20,632 bases of DNA, from the IMG/VR virus record IMGVR_UViG_3300033571_011456, positions 1-20,632 of that record. One strand, written 5' to 3'. Source of the DNA: a virus. The translations under genes and the position numbers were made by a program. The notes below the pieces were generated by a model that searched no databases, was not told where the DNA came from, and saw only the letters and a list, made by a program, of their open reading frames with translations. The stretch's first letter is position 1. The number at the start of each line of letters is the position of its first letter. Of the stretch, positions 6,233 through 10,836 are shown piece after piece.

Positions 6233-6926
6233 TGTGTGATTCCTCTAGTTTGGCAACTTGCTGTCTGTACCTGTCACGCATTCCTGTCACGTTGCGGGTT
6301 GAATACCGATTGTCGCGCCAGTCCTCGCAGATCGTCCGCCATAGGTCCAAGTTCGCGATCCCGGCTGCGTCGATCACTTCCTGCGAGTAGATGGGCATTT
6401 GCGGAAACACCTCAAGCAGGATTGATACCGCATCGGGTTGCGCGCTGATCACCGCAAGATCACGCGAGTGCGACACCTCTTCGCGCGCGCGCGTTTCCCT
6501 CTCGATCTTTTTGTTATTAGTCTTTTTATTATCAGTCTTGTTAGACTTCCCAGAGGGAAGTACATTACTTCCCTCTGGGAAGTGCGATACTTCCCTCTGG
6601 GAAGTACTGTCATTGCTTCCCTGTGGGAAGTTCTGACGGCGGATCAGCCGGTAGATCGTCGGTCCAGAAAACTGCTTCTGACGTGCTATCCAGCCATTGT
6701 CTTCCAGCTCTCGAATAGCCTTGGCGATTGTCTTTGGTGTCCATCCTGTCTGCTGCTGGATGAGCGTGTAGGAAGGGAACGCCTTGCCGCTCTTGCCATT
6801 CGTGTATCGTCTGAGCAGCACGTAGAGCCATCGAGATTGATCCGATAGATCAGAAGCGGCATCAATGAACTCGTTCGGTATCGTGGCAAAGGCACCGATC
6901 TCGTCATAGATATGTGAGTGGGACAT
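6057..6926 (-). CDS. Replication initiator with winged-helix (HTH_36) N-terminus
   Basis: The start is ATG 6926-6924, five bases after GGAGG. The 289-residue protein opens with a winged helix-turn-helix of the HTH_36 type (YTNGKSGKAFPSYTLIQQQT and TPKTIAKAIRELEDNGWIAR, residues 41-82), typical of phage and plasmid replication initiators. A polar linker (residues 99-150) is encoded by four DNA palindromes and an AT-rich tract, the probable origin. The C-terminal part (residues 160-235) contains PDAVSILLEVFPQM and a tryptophan-rich helix and may contact the loader. This arrangement mirrors lambda gene O. The leader is about 160 bases long and contains a terminator-like fold abutting the ribosome binding site. 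The next gene begins inside its last 176 bases. Confidence 0.85.
   Translation of the reverse strand: MSHSHIYDEIGAFATIPNEFIDAASDLSDQSRWLYVLLRRYTNGKSGKAFPSYTLIQQQTGWTPKTIAKAIRELEDNGWIARQKQFSGPTIYRLIRRQNFPQGSNDSTSQREVSHFPEGSNVLPSGKSNKTDNKKTNNKKIERETRAREEVSHSRDLAVISAQPDAVSILLEVFPQMPIYSQEVIDAAGIANLDLWRTICEDWRDNRYSTRNVTGMRDRYRQQVAKLEESHNGQTGIQSRVNRLSANEHAARQTFELMFPGSTTGTQNGPAQLDSADAPSEQLTLVRRR
6506..6631 (-). other. Predicted replication origin inside the initiator gene
   Basis: Four 17-bp palindromes, ACTTCCC-NNN-GGGAAGT, lie at 6545-6561, 6567-6583, 6589-6605 and 6615-6631. The first three have perfect 7-bp arms; the fourth begins with G. Centres are 22, 22 and 26 bases apart, close to two helical turns, so all face roughly the same side. 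Directly beside them 6506-6545 is strongly AT-rich (TCTTTTTGTTATTAGTC and on), suited to unwinding. Lambda ori has the same design: four initiator sites next to an AT-rich tract within the initiator gene. The repeats encode the protein linker, so the DNA sites rather than the protein are probably under selection. Confidence 0.8.
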
Positions 6927-6936
6927 CTCTACCTCC

Positions 6937-7027
6937 AAAACAAAAAGCCCTCAGTGAAAACGGGCAGGTGGGAAACGGTGATAGGTTGACGGCCTATCGG
7001 TTGCCTGACCCGCCTTCACTGAAGGCT
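6937..7027 (-). promoter_or_regulatory. Attenuator-like leader of the initiator gene
   Basis: On the minus strand a 13-bp stem with one G-U pair joins 7027-7015 to 6958-6946 and is followed by T5-G-T4, an intrinsic terminator whose T run touches the GGAGG at 6936-6932. The 5' arm can instead fold on itself as GCCTTC-AGT-GAAGGC (7026-7012), a perfect 6-bp hairpin that would break the terminator. Inside the long loop are a second partial stem (CGGGTCAGG with CCTGCCCG) and a hairpin GATAGG/CCTATC. Two mutually exclusive folds ahead of a ribosome binding site are the mark of attenuation. No known riboswitch class is recognised. Confidence 0.6.
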
Positions 7028-7092
7028 CTGTTAATTGCAGTTTCCCGTTGGTGGCCTGCTACTACCGGGCGTCACTCCGGCGGCCAAGTCTT

Positions 7093-7120
7093 ATTATTCA
7101 CACCGCTTGCGAGTTGTCAA
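7093..7120 (-). promoter_or_regulatory. Promoter of the replication initiator
   Basis: TTGACA at 7120-7115 and AATAAT at 7098-7093 are 16 bases apart. The -35 element is TTGACA-N5-CAAGC (site 7105-7120), an exact member of the shared set. Transcription from here would make a leader of about 160 bases before the initiator ATG at 6926. Confidence 0.75.
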
Positions 7121-7125
7121 GAGGG

Positions 7126-7186
7126 AAGGGCTTTACTTGAGGCTGATTCAAGTAATGAATCAAGTAAACAATCAAGTAAAGCCCTT
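7126..7186. repeat. 15-bp inverted repeat enclosing three 12-bp-spaced direct repeats
   Basis: AAGGGCTTTACTTGA (7126-7140) and TCAAGTAAAGCCCTT (7172-7186) are exact 15-bp inverted copies. The octamer TCAAGTAA occurs at 7148, 7160 and 7172, exactly 12 bases apart, plus once inverted at 7133-7140. The block lies five bases upstream of the -35 box of the initiator promoter, between it and the stop of the previous gene. It looks like an array of protein-binding sites (activator, or initiator autocontrol). No T run follows the hairpin on the minus strand, so it is not a typical terminator. Confidence 0.75.
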
Positions 7187-7193
7187 GCCTGCC

Positions 7194-7646
7194 CTACCGC
7201 CAGAAGCTGCAGGCGTTGCTGCGATTTTCCGCCACCAAGTGAAGGATTTCGCCATACTCTTTCCGGACGTCCGGAGAGTTCGCGCTCAGATAGCGGTTGA
7301 CGGCCTCTTCGAGTGTGATCCGTGGCACCACTCGCAAGCTCACCAGCACCGGCTGGTCCACAAAGGCCGCCGCTCCTGCGATATAGTCCGCCAGCTCGTC
7401 CGCACGCTTGAATGGGTTGCGCTGAATGGCAATCTGCACAGCCACACTCGCCCGCTCATATCGGGCAAGATCGGTCGACAGCCGCCGGATCTGCGTTAAA
7501 TAGGTGAAGCCTTCCACCCGCTGCACAATGCCCGCACCGACCACCAGCACGACGGCTGGGCGCGGGTTGCGCTCTTTGAGCAATGCCTCGTGGTTGTCGA
7601 TGCAGATCGAAGGGATCAAACTCAAAAGAATCGTTGCAAGAATCAT
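7194..7646 (-). CDS. Protein with hydrophobic N-terminal segment, unknown function (150 aa)
   Basis: ATG 7646-7644 follows GGAGGACACT, a standard site for this arm; a longer frame to 7748 would read through a strong terminator hairpin. The product begins MILATILLSLIPSICIDNHE, which may be a signal anchor, and continues VVLVVGAGIVQRVEGFTYLT. The remainder is helical and charged (RRLSTDLARYERASVAVQIA onward). No family is recognised. The intrinsic terminator at 7662-7694 ends only six bases before the ribosome binding site, so expression probably depends on read-through of that terminator. Confidence 0.7.
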   Translation of the reverse strand: MILATILLSLIPSICIDNHEALLKERNPRPAVVLVVGAGIVQRVEGFTYLTQIRRLSTDLARYERASVAVQIAIQRNPFKRADELADYIAGAAAFVDQPVLVSLRVVPRITLEEAVNRYLSANSPDVRKEYGEILHLVAENRSNACSFWR

Positions 7647-7661
7647 AGTGTCCTCCAGGGT

Positions 7662-7694
7662 AAAAAAAGGGCAGACAGCGCGTGCCGCCTGCCC
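7662..7694 (-). terminator. Strong intrinsic terminator abutting a ribosome binding site
   Basis: On the minus strand GGGCAGG (7694-7688) pairs with TCTGCCC (7675-7669). An inner CGGC-ACGC-GCTG stem extends it to 11 bp with a tetraloop, followed by seven T residues (7668-7662). The GGAGG of the next gene starts six bases later. This placement is unlike a terminator closing an operon and suggests regulated read-through. Confidence 0.85.
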
Positions 7695-7699
7695 AGCCA

Positions 7700-7890
7700 A
7701 GAAAAGAGAGTGTTGCGTGCAACCAATAGATGCGTTTGATTCGCCCACGTTGGGCTCGGTGTGCGCCTCACCGGAAGGTATTGGCAGGTCGCGGGATCTC
7801 CGCTCAAGCTCTCAGGTGGCTGAAGGTGACGGCCCCGTCACGCCTTGAGCCACCTCTACCTGGTGCTGTCTACAGGGGGCTGTAGACAGC
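7700..7890 (-). ncRNA. Structured leader or non-coding RNA upstream of a terminator
   Basis: The 306 bases between the HTH gene and the gene starting at 7646 hold no credible protein gene but several paired elements: a perfect 10-bp inverted repeat GCTGTCTACA/TGTAGACAGC (7865-7874 and 7881-7890), a 42-base hairpin with outer arms AGGTGGCT/AGCCACCT (7814-7821 and 7848-7855), GCCCA/TGGGC (7743-7755) and GTTGC/GCAAC (7714-7725). Bases 7802-7808 (GCTCAAG) can alternatively pair with 7844-7850, competing with the 42-base hairpin. The set ends in the terminator at 7662-7694. It may be a separate RNA or a regulatory leader; no known class is recognised. Confidence 0.5.
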
Positions 7891-7952
7891 TTCGAGAGCG
7901 TAATAAAAGAACATCCTGCCAAACTTGTTCAATTTCGTGTTTCATTCGCGTT

Positions 7953-8201
7953 TCATTTCCACTGCCGCCGCCCGTCTTTGCGGATCGGGCGCGCTCGGTA
8001 GGCGGCCAGATAATCCAGCACGGCCTGCCCTGTCACATAGTACGTCAGCTTCCGTCCGACGTTCTCAATCGTCGTGTACTCAAGCCGATTCAGCGCAAAC
8101 AGCAGGTGCACGTTCTGACGGCTGCATCCAAGCCACTCAGCCACCTGCGTCGGCGAGTATTTGCCGTCCGGGTCGATGCGTTTTGTTGTCGTTGCGTTCA
8201 T
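7953..8201 (-). CDS. Excisionase-like helix-turn-helix protein (82 aa)
   Basis: The product begins MNATTTKRIDPDGKYSPTQV and carries a MerR/excisionase-type HTH (YSPTQVAEWLGCSRQNVHLL, residues 15-34) followed by a short wing (GRKLTYYVTGQAVLDYLAAY). Such small proteins bind DNA as excisionases or as regulators. The chosen ATG (8201-8199) lies seven bases after the -10 box of the promoter at 8209-8237, with no room for a ribosome binding site, so the mRNA is probably leaderless. An upstream in-frame ATG at 8231 would overlap the -35 box. No integrase is visible, so a regulator role is at least as likely as excision. Confidence 0.8.
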   Translation of the reverse strand: MNATTTKRIDPDGKYSPTQVAEWLGCSRQNVHLLFALNRLEYTTIENVGRKLTYYVTGQAVLDYLAAYRARPIRKDGRRQWK

Positions 8202-8208
8202 AGCGTCA

Positions 8209-8237
8209 ATCCTAGTCGGCTGCTTGCTCATTGTCAA
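8209..8237 (-). promoter_or_regulatory. Promoter of the HTH gene, probably giving a leaderless mRNA
   Basis: TTGACA at 8237-8232 and TAGGAT at 8214-8209 are 17 bases apart, and the next ATG is only seven bases downstream. The -35 element is TTGACA-N5-CAAGC (site 8222-8237), an exact match to the shared motif. Confidence 0.7.
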
Positions 8238-8238
8238 G

Positions 8239-8454
8239 CTATGCCGCTTCCCAAGCAATTGCACCACTCGGCTGCATCGTCCCGTAGATCTGGCGCATCT
8301 CGCCACCGCCTAGGTCAGCAAAGCCCACGTGCGTCGCAGTCGTGTCGTGCGCCTCGGCGTCCTGCCCGAACACCTCAGTCGGCACCAGCTCGTACACTGC
8401 CACCTCGACGTCGTGATACTCAGTCCCGTCAATCGTCAGCCATTCCAGAATCAT
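8239..8454 (-). CDS. Small acidic protein of unknown function (71 aa)
   Basis: ATG 8454-8452 follows GGAGGGCGCA. The product begins MILEWLTIDGTEYHDVEVAV and ends GTMQPSGAIAWEAA; it looks like a small beta-rich domain with no recognised family. It is the last gene of the small-gene block that starts at 9821, and a UNCG hairpin (8478-8495) lies between it and the gene before it. Its stop sits just upstream of the promoter of the HTH gene. Confidence 0.75.
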   Translation of the reverse strand: MILEWLTIDGTEYHDVEVAVYELVPTEVFGQDAEAHDTTATHVGFADLGGGEMRQIYGTMQPSGAIAWEAA

Positions 8455-8477
8455 TGCGCCCTCCACTGTGTTGAGTG

Positions 8478-8495
8478 CGGGGGCCGGAGCCCCCG
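8478..8495 (-). repeat. Intercistronic UNCG hairpin, copy 1
   Basis: CGGGGGC-CGGA-GCCCCCG on the plus strand, read in the mRNA as a 7-bp stem closed by C(UCCG)G, an extra-stable UNCG tetraloop. It lies between the genes at 8501-8749 and 8239-8454, before the ribosome binding site. No T run follows, so it is not a standard terminator. Confidence 0.8.
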
Positions 8496-8500
8496 GCGTG

Positions 8501-8749
8501 TTATACCCGCACCGCCCAAGCGTTGCGCCCCATTCCGTCGCCGCCGACGAGAAACTCGTGCTCATCCAGCGTGACGTGGAAGATGCCGCCGTCGAACGCA
8601 CAGGCCAGATAGTACCCACCATCTATGATGGCGTCTCTGACAGTTTGATTCTCGTGGCCGATGGCAAAGCCCTTGCCCTCGGCGTTGAGCTGGCTATACA
8701 GGTCAGCGGCTTCGTCTCGCGTGTATTGCTTGGTGACTTGCGTTTTCAT
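8501..8749 (-). CDS. Small protein of unknown function (82 aa)
   Basis: ATG 8749 follows AAAGGAAAACACG. The product begins MKTQVTKQYTRDEAADLYSQ, has a helix at its start and a glycine-rich, probably beta-rich middle (IIDGGYYLACAFDGGIFHVT). No family is recognised. Its first four residues match those of the gene at 9333-9536. Unlike four neighbours it has no UNCG hairpin in its upstream spacer; only 24 bases separate it from the previous stop. Confidence 0.75.
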   Translation of the reverse strand: MKTQVTKQYTRDEAADLYSQLNAEGKGFAIGHENQTVRDAIIDGGYYLACAFDGGIFHVTLDEHEFLVGGDGMGRNAWAVRV

Positions 8750-8773
8750 CGTGTTTTCCTTTGGTGTTGCTGT

Positions 8774-8992
8774 CTACTCTTCCCGGTCGTGGAAATAGCG
8801 GTCGATGTCTGTCAGGTCGCGGATAAATGCGTCGACCTGGCTCATCGGCTCTGGCGCTGCCGGCTCGTCGATCCCGAGCAGCTGACGCGCCTCTGCATAT
8901 ACCGCGGCTGTCTGCTCTGGTGTCAAGGCGCTGGCGATCTGTGGGACGTCCTCGTCGTCCCACTGCGGCTCAAGGTGACTGATCAGGATCAT
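8774..8992 (-). CDS. Small acidic helical protein of unknown function (72 aa)
   Basis: ATG 8992 follows AAGGAGGACACT at ideal spacing. The product begins MILISHLEPQWDDEDVPQIA and is mostly helical and acidic (LTPEQTAAVYAEARQLLGID, FIRDLTDIDRYFHDREE). No family is recognised. A UNCG hairpin (9014-9031) precedes its ribosome binding site. Confidence 0.78.
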   Translation of the reverse strand: MILISHLEPQWDDEDVPQIASALTPEQTAAVYAEARQLLGIDEPAAPEPMSQVDAFIRDLTDIDRYFHDREE

Positions 8993-9013
8993 AGTGTCCT
9001 CCTTGTGTTGATG

Positions 9014-9031
9014 CGGGGGCCGGAGCCCCCG
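9014..9031 (-). repeat. Intercistronic UNCG hairpin, copy 2
   Basis: Same 18-base sequence as copy 1, CGGGGGC-CGGA-GCCCCCG, between the genes at 9038-9253 and 8774-8992. It is followed in the mRNA by a CAACACAAGGAGG context shared with other members. Confidence 0.8.
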
Positions 9032-9037
9032 GCTGTA

Positions 9038-9253
9038 TTAGTCTTCGGCGCGCCCTAGCAGCGTGTCGAGTCGCCTGGCGGCCAGCGTGTACAAGTCAAA
9101 ATTGTACGTCCAAGGACAACCTAGGCGGCCAGCCGCTTCTTCTTCCTCCCAGTAGGATTCTGAGAGGAATTGTTGTAGTTTCCATTCAGGCCATGTGGGG
9201 ATGTCCTTTTCAAATTGTTCCCGTTGCCGCTTAAAAAATTCTGCTGTGTACAT
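9038..9253 (-). CDS. Small acidic protein of unknown function (71 aa)
   Basis: ATG 9253 follows AGAGGAGGAATT. The product begins MYTAEFFKRQREQFEKDIPT and is rich in aromatic and acidic residues (WEEEEAAGRLGCPWTYNFDL). It looks helical throughout. No family is recognised. A UNCG hairpin (9275-9292) lies just upstream of its ribosome binding site. Confidence 0.78.
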   Translation of the reverse strand: MYTAEFFKRQREQFEKDIPTWPEWKLQQFLSESYWEEEEAAGRLGCPWTYNFDLYTLAARRLDTLLGRAED

Positions 9254-9274
9254 AATTCCTCCTCTGGTGTGTTG

Positions 9275-9292
9275 CGGGGGCCGGAGCCCCCG
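9275..9292 (-). repeat. Intercistronic UNCG hairpin, copy 3
   Basis: CGGGGGC-CGGA-GCCCCCG again, between the genes at 9333-9536 and 9038-9253. The flank on the 5' side of the mRNA (GGTAGTCACACCAC) is shared with copy 4, so a longer cassette than the hairpin has been copied. Confidence 0.8.
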
Positions 9293-9332
9293 GTGGTGTG
9301 ACTACCGCACAGTACCAGTACCGTCAACGCGC

Positions 9333-9536
9333 CTATTTGGGCGACGCCTTGGGGTGCATCCGCAGCAATCTTCGCGCCTCGCGCTTGCGTCGGGCGAGCT
9401 CGTCGTGACGGTGTACGACCGCCCAATAGGCTCGGTCGATGACGCGATCTCCGCTGAGTCCACTTGGTGGGAACAAGTGCCGGAGGATTCTCAGCGTGCG
9501 CTGAGCTATCTCGAGTATCTGCATCTGTGTTTTCAT
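9333..9536 (-). CDS. Small basic protein of unknown function (67 aa)
   Basis: ATG 9536 follows AAGGGAGGCACG. The product begins MKTQMQILEIAQRTLRILRH and ends in an arginine-rich helix (DELARRKREARRLLRMHPKA), so it may contact nucleic acid. No family is recognised. It is flanked by UNCG hairpins on both sides. Confidence 0.72.
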   Translation of the reverse strand: MKTQMQILEIAQRTLRILRHLFPPSGLSGDRVIDRAYWAVVHRHDELARRKREARRLLRMHPKASPK

Positions 9537-9558
9537 CGTGCCTCCCTTGTGTTGTTGC

Positions 9559-9574
9559 GGGGGCCGGAGCCCCC
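9559..9574 (-). repeat. Intercistronic UNCG hairpin, copy 4
   Basis: GGGGGC-CGGA-GCCCCC with a 6-bp stem; the outer C-G pair of the other copies is lost (C then T). It lies between the genes at 9585-9821 and 9333-9536. Confidence 0.8.
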
Positions 9575-9584
9575 TGTGGTGTGA

Positions 9585-9821
9585 CTACCGGCTGACGCGC
9601 CAGGTACGGGAACGCCGCGGGCTCATCCAATACTGGGTGATAGCGGGCCAGCCGGGCAATGACGTCCCGCAGGACTCGTCCCACGTGATCTCGAGGTACA
9701 TCCCATTTGGCGTTCGGTACTCCTCGCGGTGAGCCGATCCGCTTACGCGGCCAGACTCGGAGACGAGCAGTGTGCTGTTCTTGGCGATGGTTGCGATTCG
9801 GGTCATTTCGTTGTGCGTCAT
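9585..9821 (-). CDS. Small protein of unknown function (78 aa), first of the small-gene block
   Basis: ATG 9821 follows AAAGGAGACAGT and lies downstream of a promoter and leader hairpin (9843-9900). The product begins MTHNEMTRIATIAKNSTLLV. After residue 45 it becomes tryptophan- and arginine-rich (ITQYWMSPRRSRTWRVSR). A second frame over the same bases (from about 9684) also reads plausibly (RVLRDVIARLARYHPVLDEP), so a natural frameshift or a sequencing indel cannot be excluded. The stop of the chosen frame falls exactly at the edge of the repeated hairpin cassette, which favours it. Confidence 0.65.
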   Translation of the reverse strand: MTHNEMTRIATIAKNSTLLVSESGRVSGSAHREEYRTPNGMYLEITWDESCGTSLPGWPAITQYWMSPRRSRTWRVSR

Positions 9822-9842
9822 ACTGTCTCCTTTGTGGTGTTG

Positions 9843-9869
9843 CGGGAGCCCATCTCCCTCTGACAGTGT
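9843..9869 (-). promoter_or_regulatory. Conserved leader element, hairpin copy A
   Basis: These 27 bases are identical to 12257-12283. In the mRNA they read ACACTGTCAG, then GGGAG-ATGGG-CTCCC, a 5-bp stem. Both copies come directly after a promoter of the shared set and before the ribosome binding site of the first gene. Confidence 0.75.
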
Positions 9870-9870
9870 C

Positions 9871-9900
9871 TTTATCTCATACTTGCTTGACGCGTGTCAA
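9871..9900 (-). promoter_or_regulatory. Promoter of the small-gene block
   Basis: TTGACA at 9900-9895 lies in TTGACA-CGCGT-CAAGC (site 9885-9900), an exact member of the shared motif with a nearly perfect palindrome TTGAC-N4-GTCAA. The best -10 is GATAAA (9876-9871) at 18 bases, weaker than in the other members. A divergent plus-strand -10 box lies 38 bases beyond it. Confidence 0.6.
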
Positions 9901-9937
9901 GAGCTATTTTTGATTATGGCAAAAAAAGTTTTCGGGC

Positions 9938-9943
9938 TATACT
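9938..9943 (+). promoter_or_regulatory. Plus-strand -10 box, possible leaderless start
   Basis: TATACT lies six bases before ATG 9950, so a transcript from it would begin at or next to the start codon. No good -35 is seen, but a seven-base A run and a T-rich stretch lie upstream. It faces away from the promoter at 9871-9900. Confidence 0.4.
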
Positions 9944-9949
9944 AGACAC

Positions 9950-10111
9950 ATGGAAAGCGTCTCATCTCTACCGATTCCCTGTCCCGAGGTGCTGGGCACA
10001 CTGGCAGGCGACTGCGCCATTTGTGGTCGCTGGTCGGACACGGCCTGCCACCGGGACGACATCCTCGACAAGACCAGGCCGCATCGTATATCTCAAGCAG
10101 CTTTTTCCTGA
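9950..10111 (+). CDS. Small cysteine-rich protein, possible zinc knuckle (53 aa)
   Basis: This plus-strand frame stands alone among minus-strand genes. The product begins MESVSSLPIPCPEVLGTLAG and has C11, C22-x2-C25 and C33-H34 (DCAICGRWSDTACH), a spacing that could bind one zinc ion. It has no ribosome binding site; the -10 box at 9938-9943 would give a leaderless message. It ends 17 bases before the converging end of the ibrB-like gene. The cysteine pattern and promoter support it, but the size and lack of a ribosome binding site keep confidence moderate. Confidence 0.45.
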   Translation: MESVSSLPIPCPEVLGTLAGDCAICGRWSDTACHRDDILDKTRPHRISQAAFS

Positions 10112-10128
10112 CGTTTGGCGAGTCGTGG

Positions 10129-10836
10129 TCAGTGAGTTTCCAGAGCTGGAGCGTTACACATAGCCTCTTCCTGCCACTCGACCTCCCAAGCTTCTGTAAA
10201 ATCCTTCGCCGCGAACATCTCCGCAAGTCCTTGAATTCCGCTGATCTGCGTCAATCGCAAAACCTCATCCGCCTCCATCCCCAATTCTTTGGCGATGCGC
10301 TCATCCGTCCAACACCGCCGCTTGAGTTCCACAATAATCTCGGACATTGAATCAACCCGATGCTTGCCCCGGGCTCGATTGTGGCGAATCGTGGCAGCCA
10401 TCCGGTCGTTGCGGTCTTCGCGGTTGTGGTTGATCGTCACCACGGGCAGGTATCCCCGGATCCGTTCGCGCACTGTTTTCGATTCCTTGCCAACCCGGTT
10501 GCGGTGGAACCCGTCAATCACCTCGCGGTGGCCGTCTGCTGCCCACGTGACGATCGGTTGCGTGTATCCGTCCTGAAGAATTGAGTGCTCAAGCAGCTTC
10601 ATCTCTGGCGGGGCGACGGAGTTGGGATTGTAGTCGTTGGCCTGGACGTCTTCTCCCTGAACCCACTGCACGCAGTCGACCGGCTCATCTCGAAACGGAG
10701 AAACCTCGTGAAGCTGAAGCCTGACTTGATTCAGCACCTCGACTTTGCTCTCCTCGCCCAGCATTTGGATCCGATGGCATAGGTTTCGAGCATCCTCCAG
10801 GATGCGATCAATCTCGTATTGGTCAAATAGATTCAT
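10129..10836 (-). CDS. ibrB: IbrB-like ParB/sulfiredoxin-domain protein
   Basis: The start ATG shares its A with the TAA stop of the ibrA-like gene (TAATG), so the two are coupled. The 235-residue product has a ParB-type N-terminal domain with the key block DGHREVIDGFHRNRVG (101-116), preceded by LLEHSILQDGYTQPIV. An HTH near the C-terminus reads WTDERIAKELGMEADEVLRL. ParB-like proteins paired with PAPS-reductase-like proteins are known as IbrB and IbrA, first described in Escherichia coli prophage elements as activators of eib genes. ParB domains of this type can be nucleotide-dependent clamps or nucleases. The biochemical role of the pair is not established. No terminator with a T run is evident after it. 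Confidence 0.8.
   Translation of the reverse strand: MNLFDQYEIDRILEDARNLCHRIQMLGEESKVEVLNQVRLQLHEVSPFRDEPVDCVQWVQGEDVQANDYNPNSVAPPEMKLLEHSILQDGYTQPIVTWAADGHREVIDGFHRNRVGKESKTVRERIRGYLPVVTINHNREDRNDRMAATIRHNRARGKHRVDSMSEIIVELKRRCWTDERIAKELGMEADEVLRLTQISGIQGLAEMFAAKDFTEAWEVEWQEEAMCNAPALETH

Noticed and set aside
7141-7186. CRISPR-like short array from the TCAAGTAA repeats
   Set aside because: The units are 8 bases with 4-base gaps, far too short for repeats and spacers; the layout fits protein-binding sites.
7700-7890. tRNA or tmRNA gene in the structured gap
   Set aside because: No T-arm of the usual form, no acceptor stem pairing with a CCA end, and the stems do not fit a cloverleaf.
7953-8201. 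Excisionase of an integration module
   Set aside because: The HTH type allows it, but there is no integrase or attachment-site-like repeat in the window, so I call it only an excisionase-like HTH protein.
8478-9574. UNCG hairpins as intrinsic terminators
   Set aside because: None is followed by a T run on the transcribed strand, and they lie within a block that has one evident promoter and must be read through.
9585-9684. Frameshifted gene: second plausible frame over the end of the 9585-9821 gene
   Set aside because: Both frames look similar in base use and neither matches a family I know. The first frame stops exactly at the repeated cassette edge, so I kept it as one gene and only note the doubt.
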